Shown here: positions 18,105 to 25,889 of the stretch, in pieces
Layout of the letters: the number at the start of each line of letters is the position of its first letter
Numbering within the stretch: position 1 is the first letter of the stretch
Assembly (NCBI RefSeq): GCF_900155985.1
Contig: NZ_FTMA01000002.1
Location: 310,001-374,000, forward strand
DNA: 64,000 nucleotides
Origin: Maribacter ulvicola
GTDB lineage: Bacteria > Bacteroidota > Bacteroidia > Flavobacteriales > Flavobacteriaceae
Direction of reading: 5' to 3'
Notes under the pieces: generated by a model
What the model was told of the DNA's origin: nothing
What the model saw: the letters and a program-made list of their open reading frames with translations, nothing else
Databases searched by the model: none
Position numbers and translations under genes: made by a program

Positions 18105-18797
18105 ATGGCTACTGAATCTCATATATCTGTAAACGGACATACGCATGTACTTTATAAAGAAAATGCCTTGTCTCAAGAAGAACTTATAAAACAGAGCGAG
18201 GATTTTTATAAGCTTTTAGATGAACGAAGATCGGTAAGAGAATATGCAGATATCCCTGTGCCAAAAGAAGTGATTGAAACTTTAATTAAAACAGCATCTA
18301 CTGCACCTTCTGGAGCGCATAAACAACCATGGACCTTCTGCGCGGTATCTAACTCTGTACTAAAAACAAAGATTAGAGCAGCTGCAGAAGCGGAAGAGAA
18401 AGAAAGCTATGAAAGTAGAATGAGTGAACGTTGGAAAAAAGATTTGGAACCTATGGGAACCAATATGTACAAGCCCTTTTTAGAAGATGCACCTTGGCTT
18501 ATAATCATTTTCAAAAAAGTACATGATTTGGATGCTGATGGCAAAAAAGTAAATAATTACTATGTAAACGAATCTGTAGGTATTGCTGCAGGAATGTTGA
18601 TTACAGCGATACACAATGCAGGTTTAGTTACCCTAACCCATACTCCTAGTCCTATGAACTTTCTAGCAAAGCTATTGGGGCGACCAAGTAATGAACGCGC
18701 ATTTCTATTGTTACCAGTTGGGTATCCAAAGGCACCAACATATGTACCAGATATAGAAAGAAAACCATTAAATGAGGTTTCTGAGTTCTACGAGTAA
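18105..18797 (+). CDS. Nitroreductase-fold protein, iodotyrosine deiodinase (IYD)-like
   Basis: The product has 230 residues. It has the FMN-binding RRSVREYADIPVPKEVIE start and TASTAPSGAHKQPWTF phosphate-binding loop of the nitroreductase superfamily. What sets it apart is the active-site lid: Glu98, Tyr102 and Lys123 in the ExxxY...K arrangement that holds the zwitterion of halotyrosine in iodotyrosine deiodinase. The surrounding phrases (RMSERWKKDLEPMGTNMYKPFLEDAPWLI and AGLVTLTHTPSPMNF) are also IYD-like. Bacterial IYD homologues reductively dehalogenate iodo- and bromotyrosine. A marine bacterium meeting halotyrosines from sponges or algae would make sense, but this is inference. It is monocistronic with a terminator shared with the convergent FAD oxidoreductase. 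Confidence 0.88.
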   Translation: MATESHISVNGHTHVLYKENALSQEELIKQSEDFYKLLDERRSVREYADIPVPKEVIETLIKTASTAPSGAHKQPWTFCAVSNSVLKTKIRAAAEAEEKESYESRMSERWKKDLEPMGTNMYKPFLEDAPWLIIIFKKVHDLDADGKKVNNYYVNESVGIAAGMLITAIHNAGLVTLTHTPSPMNFLAKLLGRPSNERAFLLLPVGYPKAPTYVPDIERKPLNEVSEFYE

Positions 18798-18818
18798 TAC
18801 TTTAAGTAAAAATATTTT

Positions 18819-18851
18819 AAATCCTATCTAATAATTATTTAGATAGGATTT
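18819..18851. terminator. Bidirectional terminator between convergent genes
   Basis: AAATCCTATCTA (18819-18830) and TAGATAGGATTT (18840-18851) form a perfect 12-bp stem with T and A runs outside. It lies between the IYD-like gene (stop at 18797) and the end of the convergent FAD oxidoreductase (18881). Confidence 0.8.
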
Positions 18852-18880
18852 TTATGCTCATTAGTAAGTAGTTTTTTGAA

Positions 18881-20272
18881 CTAGGTAGATGGTTTTATAT
18901 TCTGATTTACTTGAAATAAATTCTGAGGGTCATAACTATTTTTGATTTTAACCAGCCTCTTGTAATTGTGTTTATAACTGGCCTTAATTCTATCTTGACC
19001 TTCATTCATCATAAAATTAGCATATGCACCACCGGCAGAAAAAGGATGTAACGCCTCTTGGTATGCTTTGCACCATTCAGTTATCTCTGTAGCTTTATTA
19101 GGATCAGGAGATACACCAATGAAAACCCCGGCATATTTAGCATTTCTATATGCCCACGGCGTATCTTCAGCGCCTACTCTACTTGCTGCTCCCGTAATGG
19201 GGTACAAATGCATTTGTGATAAAGGTGTTGGTATTTTAGAGCCGTATTTTAAATGTTTAGCACGAATTTCAGGCGTTAAATCATTGAAAAAATCGGCACG
19301 CCAGTACCACTGTAGCCCTGGGGGTAATAAACCATCAAACATGCCTTGTAAGCTTGGGTAGGGCATTTCGCCAACATGGGCAAAAACAGGATCTAAATCT
19401 AAAACAGGTTTAAAGATATCTGCGAATTTATCTGGGTCACCGGTATAACACCAAACTATAGCACAAAATTTCTTATGGTGTAATTCCGCAGGAAAAGGAG
19501 ATTCAGGTATTATCATTGTTGCAATGAAGCCGTTGAGATCTTCAGATACATCGTGTATGAAAGTGTCGTACCATTCCATGATTTCTTCTACTTTTTCTAT
19601 AGGCCATAAGGTTGGACCTCCAGTAATCATTTTTACAGGATGGGCTTGAAAGGTAAAAGAAGTAACCACTCCAAAATTACCGCCACCGCCACGTATGGCC
19701 CAAAACAAATCTGTATGCTTAGTGGCATTTACAGTTACGAAATATCCATCTGCTAAAACCATTTCAGCTTCAATAAGGTTATCTATGGTAAGTCCGTACT
19801 TTCTAGATAAATAGCCCACGCCACCACCAAGCGTTAGGCCGCCAACACCGGTGCTAGAAATCATACCAGAAGGTATTGCCAGACCAAATTCATGTGTAGC
19901 GCTATCAACTTCGCTCCATAGGTTACCACCACCCACTTTTACTGTATTATTAGTAGCATTAACATCAACGAACTTAATACCTGAAAGGTCAATTACTAAA
20001 CCATCATTGCACAGGCCTAACCCAGCTCCATTATGACCACCACCTCTTACAGCAACTAACAAATTGTTATCTCGCCCAAAGTTAACAGCAGCGACTACAT
20101 CATCAGCATTTTTGCAAAGAGCGAATAGTCCGGGGTGTTTATCAATCATTGCATTATACACTTTTCGGGTCTCATCATAACTGGCGCTTGAAGGCAAAAC
20201 AATGCTTCCTTTTAAAAGCTTTTTAAATTCATTGATGTGGTTTGATGGTATTTCAGCAACTGTATTTTTCAT
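18881..20272 (-). CDS. FAD-binding oxidoreductase, BBE type
   Basis: The product has 463 residues. It has the PCMH-type FAD domain (about 35-215) with VRGGGHNGAG, where the His is the expected covalent attachment residue, and GMISSTGVGGLTLGGGVGYLSRKYGLTIDNL. At the place where bicovalent berberine-bridge enzymes carry a Cys, this protein has SGMISS, so only the single His link is expected. The C-terminus ends with the BBE segment YDPQNLFQVNQNI. Such enzymes oxidise alcohols, sugars or amines to produce hydrogen peroxide. There is no signal peptide, so it is cytoplasmic. A secreted SnoaL-like gene (20360-20863) and an AraC-type fusion regulator lie just upstream on the same strand and may be functionally linked. 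Confidence 0.88.
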   Translation of the reverse strand: MKNTVAEIPSNHINEFKKLLKGSIVLPSSASYDETRKVYNAMIDKHPGLFALCKNADDVVAAVNFGRDNNLLVAVRGGGHNGAGLGLCNDGLVIDLSGIKFVDVNATNNTVKVGGGNLWSEVDSATHEFGLAIPSGMISSTGVGGLTLGGGVGYLSRKYGLTIDNLIEAEMVLADGYFVTVNATKHTDLFWAIRGGGGNFGVVTSFTFQAHPVKMITGGPTLWPIEKVEEIMEWYDTFIHDVSEDLNGFIATMIIPESPFPAELHHKKFCAIVWCYTGDPDKFADIFKPVLDLDPVFAHVGEMPYPSLQGMFDGLLPPGLQWYWRADFFNDLTPEIRAKHLKYGSKIPTPLSQMHLYPITGAASRVGAEDTPWAYRNAKYAGVFIGVSPDPNKATEITEWCKAYQEALHPFSAGGAYANFMMNEGQDRIKASYKHNYKRLVKIKNSYDPQNLFQVNQNIKPST

Positions 20273-20359
20273 TTTATATAAATTTAAATCTAAACTTTAA
20301 ATAATATAATTTAATGTATTGATATAAAGTAATTAGAAGATATTATGAATAATCCATTT

Positions 20360-20863
20360 TTATAATTTATTTAATGGCGAATGGTGTTCATGAACCATTT
20401 TCCAACCATCTGTTGTTCTAACAAACAACAAAGTTATTTGGTCATTTACTATTACTACATCTTCACCAAACTTCAACTCAAAGTCTGAATGAAATGTTAG
20501 GTTAGCAACATCACCATACACCGCTATTTGCAAATCTTTAGCATCGAATTTTACCACTTCGGTTACAGAACCGAAAACTGTACGTTCATGAGCTTCATTT
20601 GCCGTATCTCCATTTCGTGGTTCACCGTTCTTGAATTCTGTAAACTTTGGGCCATAGGCATGAAAGGATATCAACTTATCCAAATTGCCATCTTTTATAC
20701 TTTGAGCTATAGCTCCAAAAGTTTCTAATACCTCTTGTTTTGCCTCGGGAAATTCTTCGTTTATTAAATCAATTTTTGCATCGTGAGATACTGTTTCTGC
20801 CGAAAAACCTGTCAATAAAATACCCGAAATCATTAATACTACTAATGTCCATTTTGTCTTCAT
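20360..20863 (-). CDS. Exported SnoaL/NTF2-like (DUF4440-type) protein
   Basis: The product has 167 residues with a signal peptide (MKTKWTLVVLMISGILLTGFSA). The mature part is one cone-shaped NTF2-like domain: an N-terminal helix with QEVLETFGAIAQSIKDGNLDKLISFHAYGP, then strands ending DGWKMVHEHHSPL. The closing W.MVHEHHS phrase is typical of SnoaL/DUF4440 proteins that act as small-molecule binding or isomerase-like proteins. It lies between the FAD oxidoreductase and the AraC-type fusion, all on the minus strand. The function is not determined. Confidence 0.8.
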   Translation of the reverse strand: MKTKWTLVVLMISGILLTGFSAETVSHDAKIDLINEEFPEAKQEVLETFGAIAQSIKDGNLDKLISFHAYGPKFTEFKNGEPRNGDTANEAHERTVFGSVTEVVKFDAKDLQIAVYGDVANLTFHSDFELKFGEDVVIVNDQITLLFVRTTDGWKMVHEHHSPLNKL

Positions 20864-20998
20864 AATTAAAATCTTTATTTGGTTCTCAACAAAACTAGCA
20901 CAGAAGTATATGTTCAGATTCCATTTTTAGACCAAATAAAAGCACTTTTGGATCACTAAGTAATTACGTGTAATAACCTGTATTACATTGTTTTATTT

Positions 20999-22084
20999 TT
21001 AAAATATATAGCTAGATGGCTGAATTCCGTATTTTTTAAAGAAACATTTAGAAAAATAAGCAGGACTATTAAATCCTGTAGAATAAGCAATTTCAGAAAT
21101 GTTGGTATCTTGTTTTCGTAATAAAGCTAAAGCTTTATCTAATCGATAGTCTCGTAAATACGTGTTGGGAGATTTTCCGACTAAATCCATCATCGTTCTA
21201 TAAAATTTTGACTTACTGTAACCTAAATTTTCTTCAAAATCATTTACGGTAGTAATAGAATGAGACCAAATTTTCGCTGTAATATTCATGAGAGACATTA
21301 GAAATTCCTCATCCTTAGATTTTACAACAACTATGGAATCGCTGTGTATAGGTTTATTTTGATTTTCACTTTCATAGAGGTCATTTACAGCCTTGGTTAT
21401 TGAGAAATTACCTTTAGAAATGTCACTTAAACAATCTGATGTCCTGATAGTGTCCTCGAAAATTTCGTCTTTATTGGTTACCGGTATGCCAGCGCTCATG
21501 CCAATTTTAAACTCCAGATCAGGGGTGACAATAATATTGTGGCTTTGAATAATTTCTGTGGCGCAATGAATACCGTCACTAACCGAGGCAAAAGACACTA
21601 GAAATAAATTAGTTTCATGGCGAACCAAGCCACCATTATATTTAGCTATTAATGTTTTTATTGCAGTAGTATATCCTCTAATTGCTGCCTGAAGTGTAGT
21701 AATATCTTTAGTTCGTAAGCTTTTGTTTTTTATTTTAAGTATCATTAACGTTCTAAAAGCGGGGTCGTTTATTATGTTTAGACTATCGTCTTTAGATTTT
21801 TCAGGATCTTCAATTCGACCAAGAAACGATTCTACAATAGTATCGTTAACCTCAATAATTCGGGTAGGAACGGCACCATGCGCATTTTCATGTAACTCGA
21901 TAAGCGCTTCTTTACTTGGAGCTTCAATTAGGCAAAAGGCAGTTTTTCTTATCTCATCGCACCAATAAGTGAGTCCGCGGCAACCATATTCATGTTCAAT
22001 ATCTAAATCAGCTTTATGCATTTTGGCAACATGTGCAGCGGTAACTCCATCAGGTAGGTCGTGTAAATCTAGAAATAAAGGCAT
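20999..22084 (-). CDS. DUF4242 / cyclase-like / AraC-HTH fusion regulator
   Basis: From ATG 22084 the product has about 361 residues. Residues 1-85 form a DUF4242 domain (MPLFLDLHDLPDGVTAAHVAKMHKAD..., with AHGAVPTRIIEV), a small ferredoxin-like fold whose best-known relative binds nickel. The middle (about 105-260) looks like a degenerate class III nucleotide-cyclase domain: FRTLMILKIKN, TLIAKYNGGLVRHETNLFLVSFASVSDGIHCATEI and FKIGMSAGIPV. The catalytic metal-binding Asp pair is not visible. The C-terminus is an AraC HTH with YRLDKALALLRKQDTNISEIAYSTGFNSPAYFSKCFFKKYG. An N-terminal ligand or metal sensor coupled to DNA binding is inferred. The likely targets are the neighbouring SnoaL and FAD-oxidoreductase genes. 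Confidence 0.8.
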   Translation of the reverse strand: MPLFLDLHDLPDGVTAAHVAKMHKADLDIEHEYGCRGLTYWCDEIRKTAFCLIEAPSKEALIELHENAHGAVPTRIIEVNDTIVESFLGRIEDPEKSKDDSLNIINDPAFRTLMILKIKNKSLRTKDITTLQAAIRGYTTAIKTLIAKYNGGLVRHETNLFLVSFASVSDGIHCATEIIQSHNIIVTPDLEFKIGMSAGIPVTNKDEIFEDTIRTSDCLSDISKGNFSITKAVNDLYESENQNKPIHSDSIVVVKSKDEEFLMSLMNITAKIWSHSITTVNDFEENLGYSKSKFYRTMMDLVGKSPNTYLRDYRLDKALALLRKQDTNISEIAYSTGFNSPAYFSKCFFKKYGIQPSSYIF

Positions 22085-22263
22085 CCTCTTTGTTTTAGTG
22101 TAATACTTACATGGTTCAACTAACAAGAATGATATATGTCGTTCTTGCTATTTTGTATGCACCAATTCTATTTAAGGGGAATGTTTTGAAATTACGTAAT
22201 TTCTAAGAAGTAATGGTAGTTAAAGGTGTAAATATTTGATTATCTATAATTTAGATTTATTTG

Positions 22264-22282
22264 AGCCTAATTCCATTAGGCT
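22264..22282. repeat. Perfect 8-3-8 palindrome AGCCTAAT-tcc-ATTAGGCT
   Basis: A symmetric inverted repeat lies 180 bases upstream of the fusion regulator gene and 95 bases from the end of hxlA. It could be an operator for the regulator or a weak second terminator of the hxl operon; there is no T run to support the latter. Confidence 0.5.
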
Positions 22283-22312
22283 ATTGATATATAACTAATG
22301 CTATAAAACAAC

Positions 22313-22338
22313 AAATCCCCATTCGAAAATGGGGATTT
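22313..22338 (-). terminator. Terminator of the hxlB-hxlA operon
   Basis: AAATCCCCATT and AATGGGGATTT form an 11-bp perfect stem with a four-base loop. On the minus strand it is followed by TTGTTGTTTT. It lies about 40 bases past the hxlA stop. Confidence 0.8.
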
Positions 22339-22376
22339 AAGTTGCGGTAAAAGTGCAACTATCGCCTTCTACCTAC

Positions 22377-23006
22377 TTATGCCATAGCCAATTCCTGTAA
22401 TTCCTTGGCTGCATTAGCAGGATCTTTTGCACCATAGATAGCTGCACCAGCTACTGCAACCGTTACGCCAGATTTTTTAACTGCGGTAATACTGCTTAAA
22501 TTAACACCACCGGCAATCGAAACTGCCACTCCTGCCCTTGTTGCTTCATCAATTAATACTTGTATTGAGTAACCGTCTTCTGCCTGCTCATCTAAACCAG
22601 CATGTAATTCCACAAACTCCGCTCCTAGAGCAATGGCTTCTTGCGCGCGTTTTACTCTATCTTTTACTCCGATTGTATCTACAACCACACCTTTACCATG
22701 TTCTTTTGCAGCCTTAACAGCACCTGCAATGGTTGAATCTCCTGTTGCGCCCAACACTGTAATGTAATCTGCGCCAGCACCAAAAGCCATATTTGCTTCC
22801 AGCTCACCAGCATCAGCAGTTTTAAAATCTGCTAGTACCAATTTATCAGGAAAAGCATCTTTCATTTTTCTAATTCCCGTTAAACCTTCACTTTTAATAA
22901 GTGGAGTACCCAATTCGATAATATCAATGTAAGGAGCCACTTTTGTTGCTAATGCAATTGCGTCATCAATGTTTAATAAATCTATTGCTACTTGTAATTT
23001 TGCCAT
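22377..23006 (-). CDS. hxlA: 3-hexulose-6-phosphate synthase
   Basis: The product has 209 residues of the OMP-decarboxylase-like TIM barrel. Motifs: LQVAIDLLNIDDAI at the start, IIELGTPLIKSEG, VLADFKTADAGELEA with the DxKxxD-type catalytic pattern, VELHAGLDEQAEDG and SIAGGVNL near the phosphate-binding end. The enzyme joins formaldehyde to ribulose 5-phosphate to make 3-hexulose 6-phosphate, the first step of the ribulose monophosphate pathway. The length is that of stand-alone HPS. It lies 43 bases downstream of the isomerase gene, forming the pair hxlB-hxlA on the minus strand. In a non-methylotroph this pathway mainly removes formaldehyde, or works in reverse to supply pentose phosphates. 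Confidence 0.93.
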   Translation of the reverse strand: MAKLQVAIDLLNIDDAIALATKVAPYIDIIELGTPLIKSEGLTGIRKMKDAFPDKLVLADFKTADAGELEANMAFGAGADYITVLGATGDSTIAGAVKAAKEHGKGVVVDTIGVKDRVKRAQEAIALGAEFVELHAGLDEQAEDGYSIQVLIDEATRAGVAVSIAGGVNLSSITAVKKSGVTVAVAGAAIYGAKDPANAAKELQELAMA

Positions 23007-23049
23007 AATATTCTATTTTAATTGTTTTATTTATTTTTTAATGGTATTC

Positions 23050-23634
23050 CTATTCCATATTTGCGTGGCGTTTCCATAGTTCTGCTGCGGTACTGCCATC
23101 CAGATCCCAAAGGGTTTGTATCAATGCATCAAAACTTAAAAGCAACGATTGTTCAAAAAGGCTTCCTGCATATTGTTTGGATACATTCTCATCTCTTGCC
23201 TGTTTTTGTGCTGCGGGTATTACTATGGTATAATTTGCTAAAGTTGCCAAATTAGAAGTGTTGTCCGTTGTAAAACAGATGACATCTGCCCCAACATTTT
23301 TGGCAGTTTCAGCAGCTCTTACAATTCCGCTTGTTGTACCCGATCCAGATCCAGCAATCAATACATCTCCTTCTGCAATTGCCGGTGCCGTGGTTTCACC
23401 AACAACATGAACTTGATATCCTAAATGCATCAATCTCATCGCAGAAGCTTTCATCATCAACCCCGTTCTACCAGCTCCCATTACAAAAATGTGTTTAGCA
23501 TTGTTTATCGTGGGAATCAATTTCGCTAATTGATTATAGTTAATGGAATGAATCAGTTTTATATGCTCATTGATAATAGTGCTCATAGCACTTTCTATTA
23601 ATTGTGATTCTTTATTTTTAAGGATGTCTTCCAT
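23050..23634 (-). CDS. hxlB: 6-phospho-3-hexuloisomerase
   Basis: The product has 194 residues with a single SIS domain: FVMGAGRTGLMMKASAMRLMHLGY, VIAGSGSGTTSGIV and the Ser/Thr phosphate-binding loops typical of PHI, plus a C-terminal helix with FEQSLLLSFDALIQTLW. It converts 3-hexulose 6-phosphate to fructose 6-phosphate, completing formaldehyde fixation together with HxlA. It is the first gene of the operon, with a TAACTTTG promoter element 42 bases upstream on the minus strand. It is divergent from an AraC-type regulator at 23861. Confidence 0.92.
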   Translation of the reverse strand: MEDILKNKESQLIESAMSTIINEHIKLIHSINYNQLAKLIPTINNAKHIFVMGAGRTGLMMKASAMRLMHLGYQVHVVGETTAPAIAEGDVLIAGSGSGTTSGIVRAAETAKNVGADVICFTTDNTSNLATLANYTIVIPAAQKQARDENVSKQYAGSLFEQSLLLSFDALIQTLWDLDGSTAAELWKRHANME

Positions 23635-23675
23635 AATTATTCCGGCTTATCTTACTGCATGTCATTAGTCAGGTA

Positions 23676-23683
23676 CAAAGTTA
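23676..23683 (-). promoter_or_regulatory. -7 element TAACTTTG for hxlB-hxlA
   Basis: It is an exact match to TAnnTTTG on the minus strand, 42 bases upstream of the hxlB start codon. Confidence 0.5.
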
Positions 23684-23724
23684 TAGCTGTAATTGTTCGG
23701 ATAATGTTACTATTTGACAGATGT

Positions 23725-23789
23725 GTGGTACAATTTGCCCATAGCGCAATAATCATTGGTGTTATTTTCTATTTTTGTGGTACATTTTG
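23725..23789. promoter_or_regulatory. Direct repeat GTGGTACAwTTTG between hxlB and its divergent AraC regulator
   Basis: GTGGTACAATTTG (23725-23737) and GTGGTACATTTTG (23777-23789) are direct repeats, identical at 12 of 13 positions, 52 bases apart centre to centre, about five helical turns. Direct repeats of this kind are typical AraC-family half-site pairs. They lie in the intergenic region upstream of ATG 23861. Confidence 0.6.
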
Positions 23790-23860
23790 GAAATATCGAA
23801 GTTTTGGCTTGTAATTTATGCTCGCTAAAACCGACTGTGGAATTGTTTAAAAATAGAATT

Positions 23861-24703
23861 ATGTTGAGTGATAAAGTATTATACATAAAAGATTTAGGTA
23901 ACTGTCCCCCGGCCTATTTGAATGATCCTGCAAGAAGAGATTTCTTTGAAATTGTATGGTTGGTCAATGAGGATGCGCTACATGAGCCACAACACGATTT
24001 TCAGACATTAAAAGGAGATTGGATTTATCTGATTCCCCCATATAGAGTTCACCAACTAAACAAAGCGGGTAAGAACGGAGTCTTAATTTCTTTTAAGCAA
24101 GAACTGTTGGAAGGTGATTTAAAAGAATTTCTGATGGATGTTTTTAGAATGTTCAATATACAAGGAGAATTTTCTTGCCTACAGGTAAATGAAGAAACCT
24201 CTAAAGGTTTGGCAACTGTTTTACAATTATTGAAAGATGATTATAATAAGGAAACGGTAAACCTGATTATGATAAAAGCATTGTTAAAAGTATTTCTATT
24301 AAAGTTAATTCATTTAAAAGAGCAGCATTTTACATTACAGGATATTAATGAAAAACGAGTGTATGAGTTTATGCTGTTGCTAGAGAACAACTACAAAGAA
24401 GAGCGAAATGCCAAGTTTTATGCGGAACAATTGGGTATTAGCGCCAAACGTTTGAATCAAATCTTAAAAGAAAAATTAGATAAAACTGGAGTACAATTAA
24501 TTCATGATCGCTTAATTCTAGAGGCAAAACGGCAAATTATTCATAGTGAGAATACCATTAAGGAAATTGCTTATAATCTAGATTTTAAAGATCACTCCTA
24601 TTTTAGTCGTTTCTTTAAGCAGCATGCAGAACAAACTCCGCAAGAATTTCAGAACAAGGTGAAAGAGCATGTTATCTTGCACGATAATACCTTGTATAAT
24701 TAA
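23861..24703 (+). CDS. AraC-family regulator, probable regulator of hxlBA
   Basis: The protein has about 280 residues from ATG 23861; an upstream start at 23756 would add 35 residues with no domain features and cover the direct repeats. The N-terminal part has the cupin-like ligand-binding region (RRDFFEIVWLVNEDA, GDWIYLIPPYRVHQL). The C-terminal two-helix AraC DNA-binding domain has FYAEQLGISAKRLNQILKEK and TIKEIAYNLDFKDHSYFSRFFKQHAEQTPQEF. It is transcribed divergently from hxlBA, with two direct repeats between them. Formaldehyde or sugar-phosphate sensing is a reasonable guess from context only. Confidence 0.88.
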   Translation: MLSDKVLYIKDLGNCPPAYLNDPARRDFFEIVWLVNEDALHEPQHDFQTLKGDWIYLIPPYRVHQLNKAGKNGVLISFKQELLEGDLKEFLMDVFRMFNIQGEFSCLQVNEETSKGLATVLQLLKDDYNKETVNLIMIKALLKVFLLKLIHLKEQHFTLQDINEKRVYEFMLLLENNYKEERNAKFYAEQLGISAKRLNQILKEKLDKTGVQLIHDRLILEAKRQIIHSENTIKEIAYNLDFKDHSYFSRFFKQHAEQTPQEFQNKVKEHVILHDNTLYN

Positions 24704-24932
24704 GAAGCAGTTCTTAAAAACAAAGTACAAATATTGTGCTTGCGTTTTTCACAGTAGTTTGCCGACCTAAATTTAATGATTTGACAAAATAAGAGCTATA
24801 TGAGGATAAATATTAAAGTTTGTGAAGTAATTATTTAATATTGTTAAAAAAATATCAATAAATATTTATTTTTATTAGGATTTTATCAAAAAATAGTTTA
24901 GTTTATAATAACGATAAAAACAGATATTATAT

Positions 24933-25793
24933 ATGAGGCAACTGAAGATCACTAAGCAAATTACCAACAGAGACACGAAATCATTAGAAAAGTATTTTCA
25001 AGAGATATCAAAAATTGATTTAATTACTGCAGATGAAGAAGTGGAGCTAACTAGAAGAATACGTGAAGGAGATCAAATTGCCCTAAATACATTAGTTAAT
25101 GCTAACCTACGTTTTGTAGTTTCTACGGCAAAACAATATCAAGGAAGCGGATTACGACTTTCAGATTTAATCAACGAAGGAAATATTGGGTTGGTAAAAG
25201 CGGCAAAACGTTTTGACGAAACTAGAGGTTTTAAATTTATCTCTTATGCCGTTTGGTGGATCAGACAATCTATATTGTCTTCTATTTCAGATCAAGCTCG
25301 TATGGTTCGTATTCCTTTAAACAAAATTGGGGAGATAAGTAAAATCAATAAAGTATACGCTACTTTAGAACAATCTTTACAAAGACCACCAAGTACTACT
25401 GAAATTGCTAAAGAACTTGATATGAGCAGTACGCAAGTAAAACTAGCAATGAAAAATACAGGAAGGCATTTATCTATGGATGCCCCTTTTCAAGAAGGAG
25501 AATCATCAAATTTATATGATGTAGTAAGTAATAAAGATGCAAACCGACCAGATGCCAATATGATGATGGATTCTCTTAAAACGGATCTTAATCAAGCATT
25601 AAATACACTACCGAGTAGAGAAAGTGAAATAATTAAGCTTTATTATGGCATAGGTGAAAGTCACCCAAAAAGTTTAAGTGAAATAGGAGAGCTTTTTGAT
25701 CTTACTAGAGAAAGAGTACGACAGATAAGAGAAAAGGCTGTTCGTAAACTGCGCAACAAGTCTCAAAATGAAATGCTGAAGGCATATTTGTAA
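24933..25793 (+). CDS. RpoD-type (sigma-70 group 1/2) sigma factor paralogue
   Basis: The product has 286 residues, the short length seen for the primary sigma factor of Bacteroidota. Region 1.2/2 is recognisable (SLEKYFQEISKIDLITADEEVEL, NLRFVVSTAKQYQGSGLRLSDLINEGNIGL), with 2.4 (FKFISYAVWWIRQSILSS), region 3 (SMDAPFQEGESSNLYDVV) and region 4.2 (FDLTRERVRQIREKAVRKL). Compared with what I know of the housekeeping Bacteroidota RpoD, several usually fixed positions differ: YQGSGLRLSDL for YQNQGLTLPDL, SSISDQARMVRIP for QALAEQSRIVRLP. It is therefore probably a second, alternative RpoD-like factor rather than the primary one. It is monocistronic with a strong terminator. Confidence 0.85.
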   Translation: MRQLKITKQITNRDTKSLEKYFQEISKIDLITADEEVELTRRIREGDQIALNTLVNANLRFVVSTAKQYQGSGLRLSDLINEGNIGLVKAAKRFDETRGFKFISYAVWWIRQSILSSISDQARMVRIPLNKIGEISKINKVYATLEQSLQRPPSTTEIAKELDMSSTQVKLAMKNTGRHLSMDAPFQEGESSNLYDVVSNKDANRPDANMMMDSLKTDLNQALNTLPSRESEIIKLYYGIGESHPKSLSEIGELFDLTRERVRQIREKAVRKLRNKSQNEMLKAYL

Positions 25794-25812
25794 ACTACAG
25801 ATCCTTATATAT

Positions 25813-25843
25813 AAAAAATCCGACTTACAAAGTCGGATTTTTT
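25813..25843 (+). terminator. Terminator after the sigma factor gene
   Basis: AAAAAATCCGACTT and AAGTCGGATTTTTT form a perfect 14-bp stem with a three-base loop and a T run at the 3' side. The A run on the other side may also let it act for the convergent helicase gene. Confidence 0.9.
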
Positions 25844-25889
25844 ATTTGGTAGCGTATTGTAGAATAATCTTTTTATTGTAATCGTTAGC

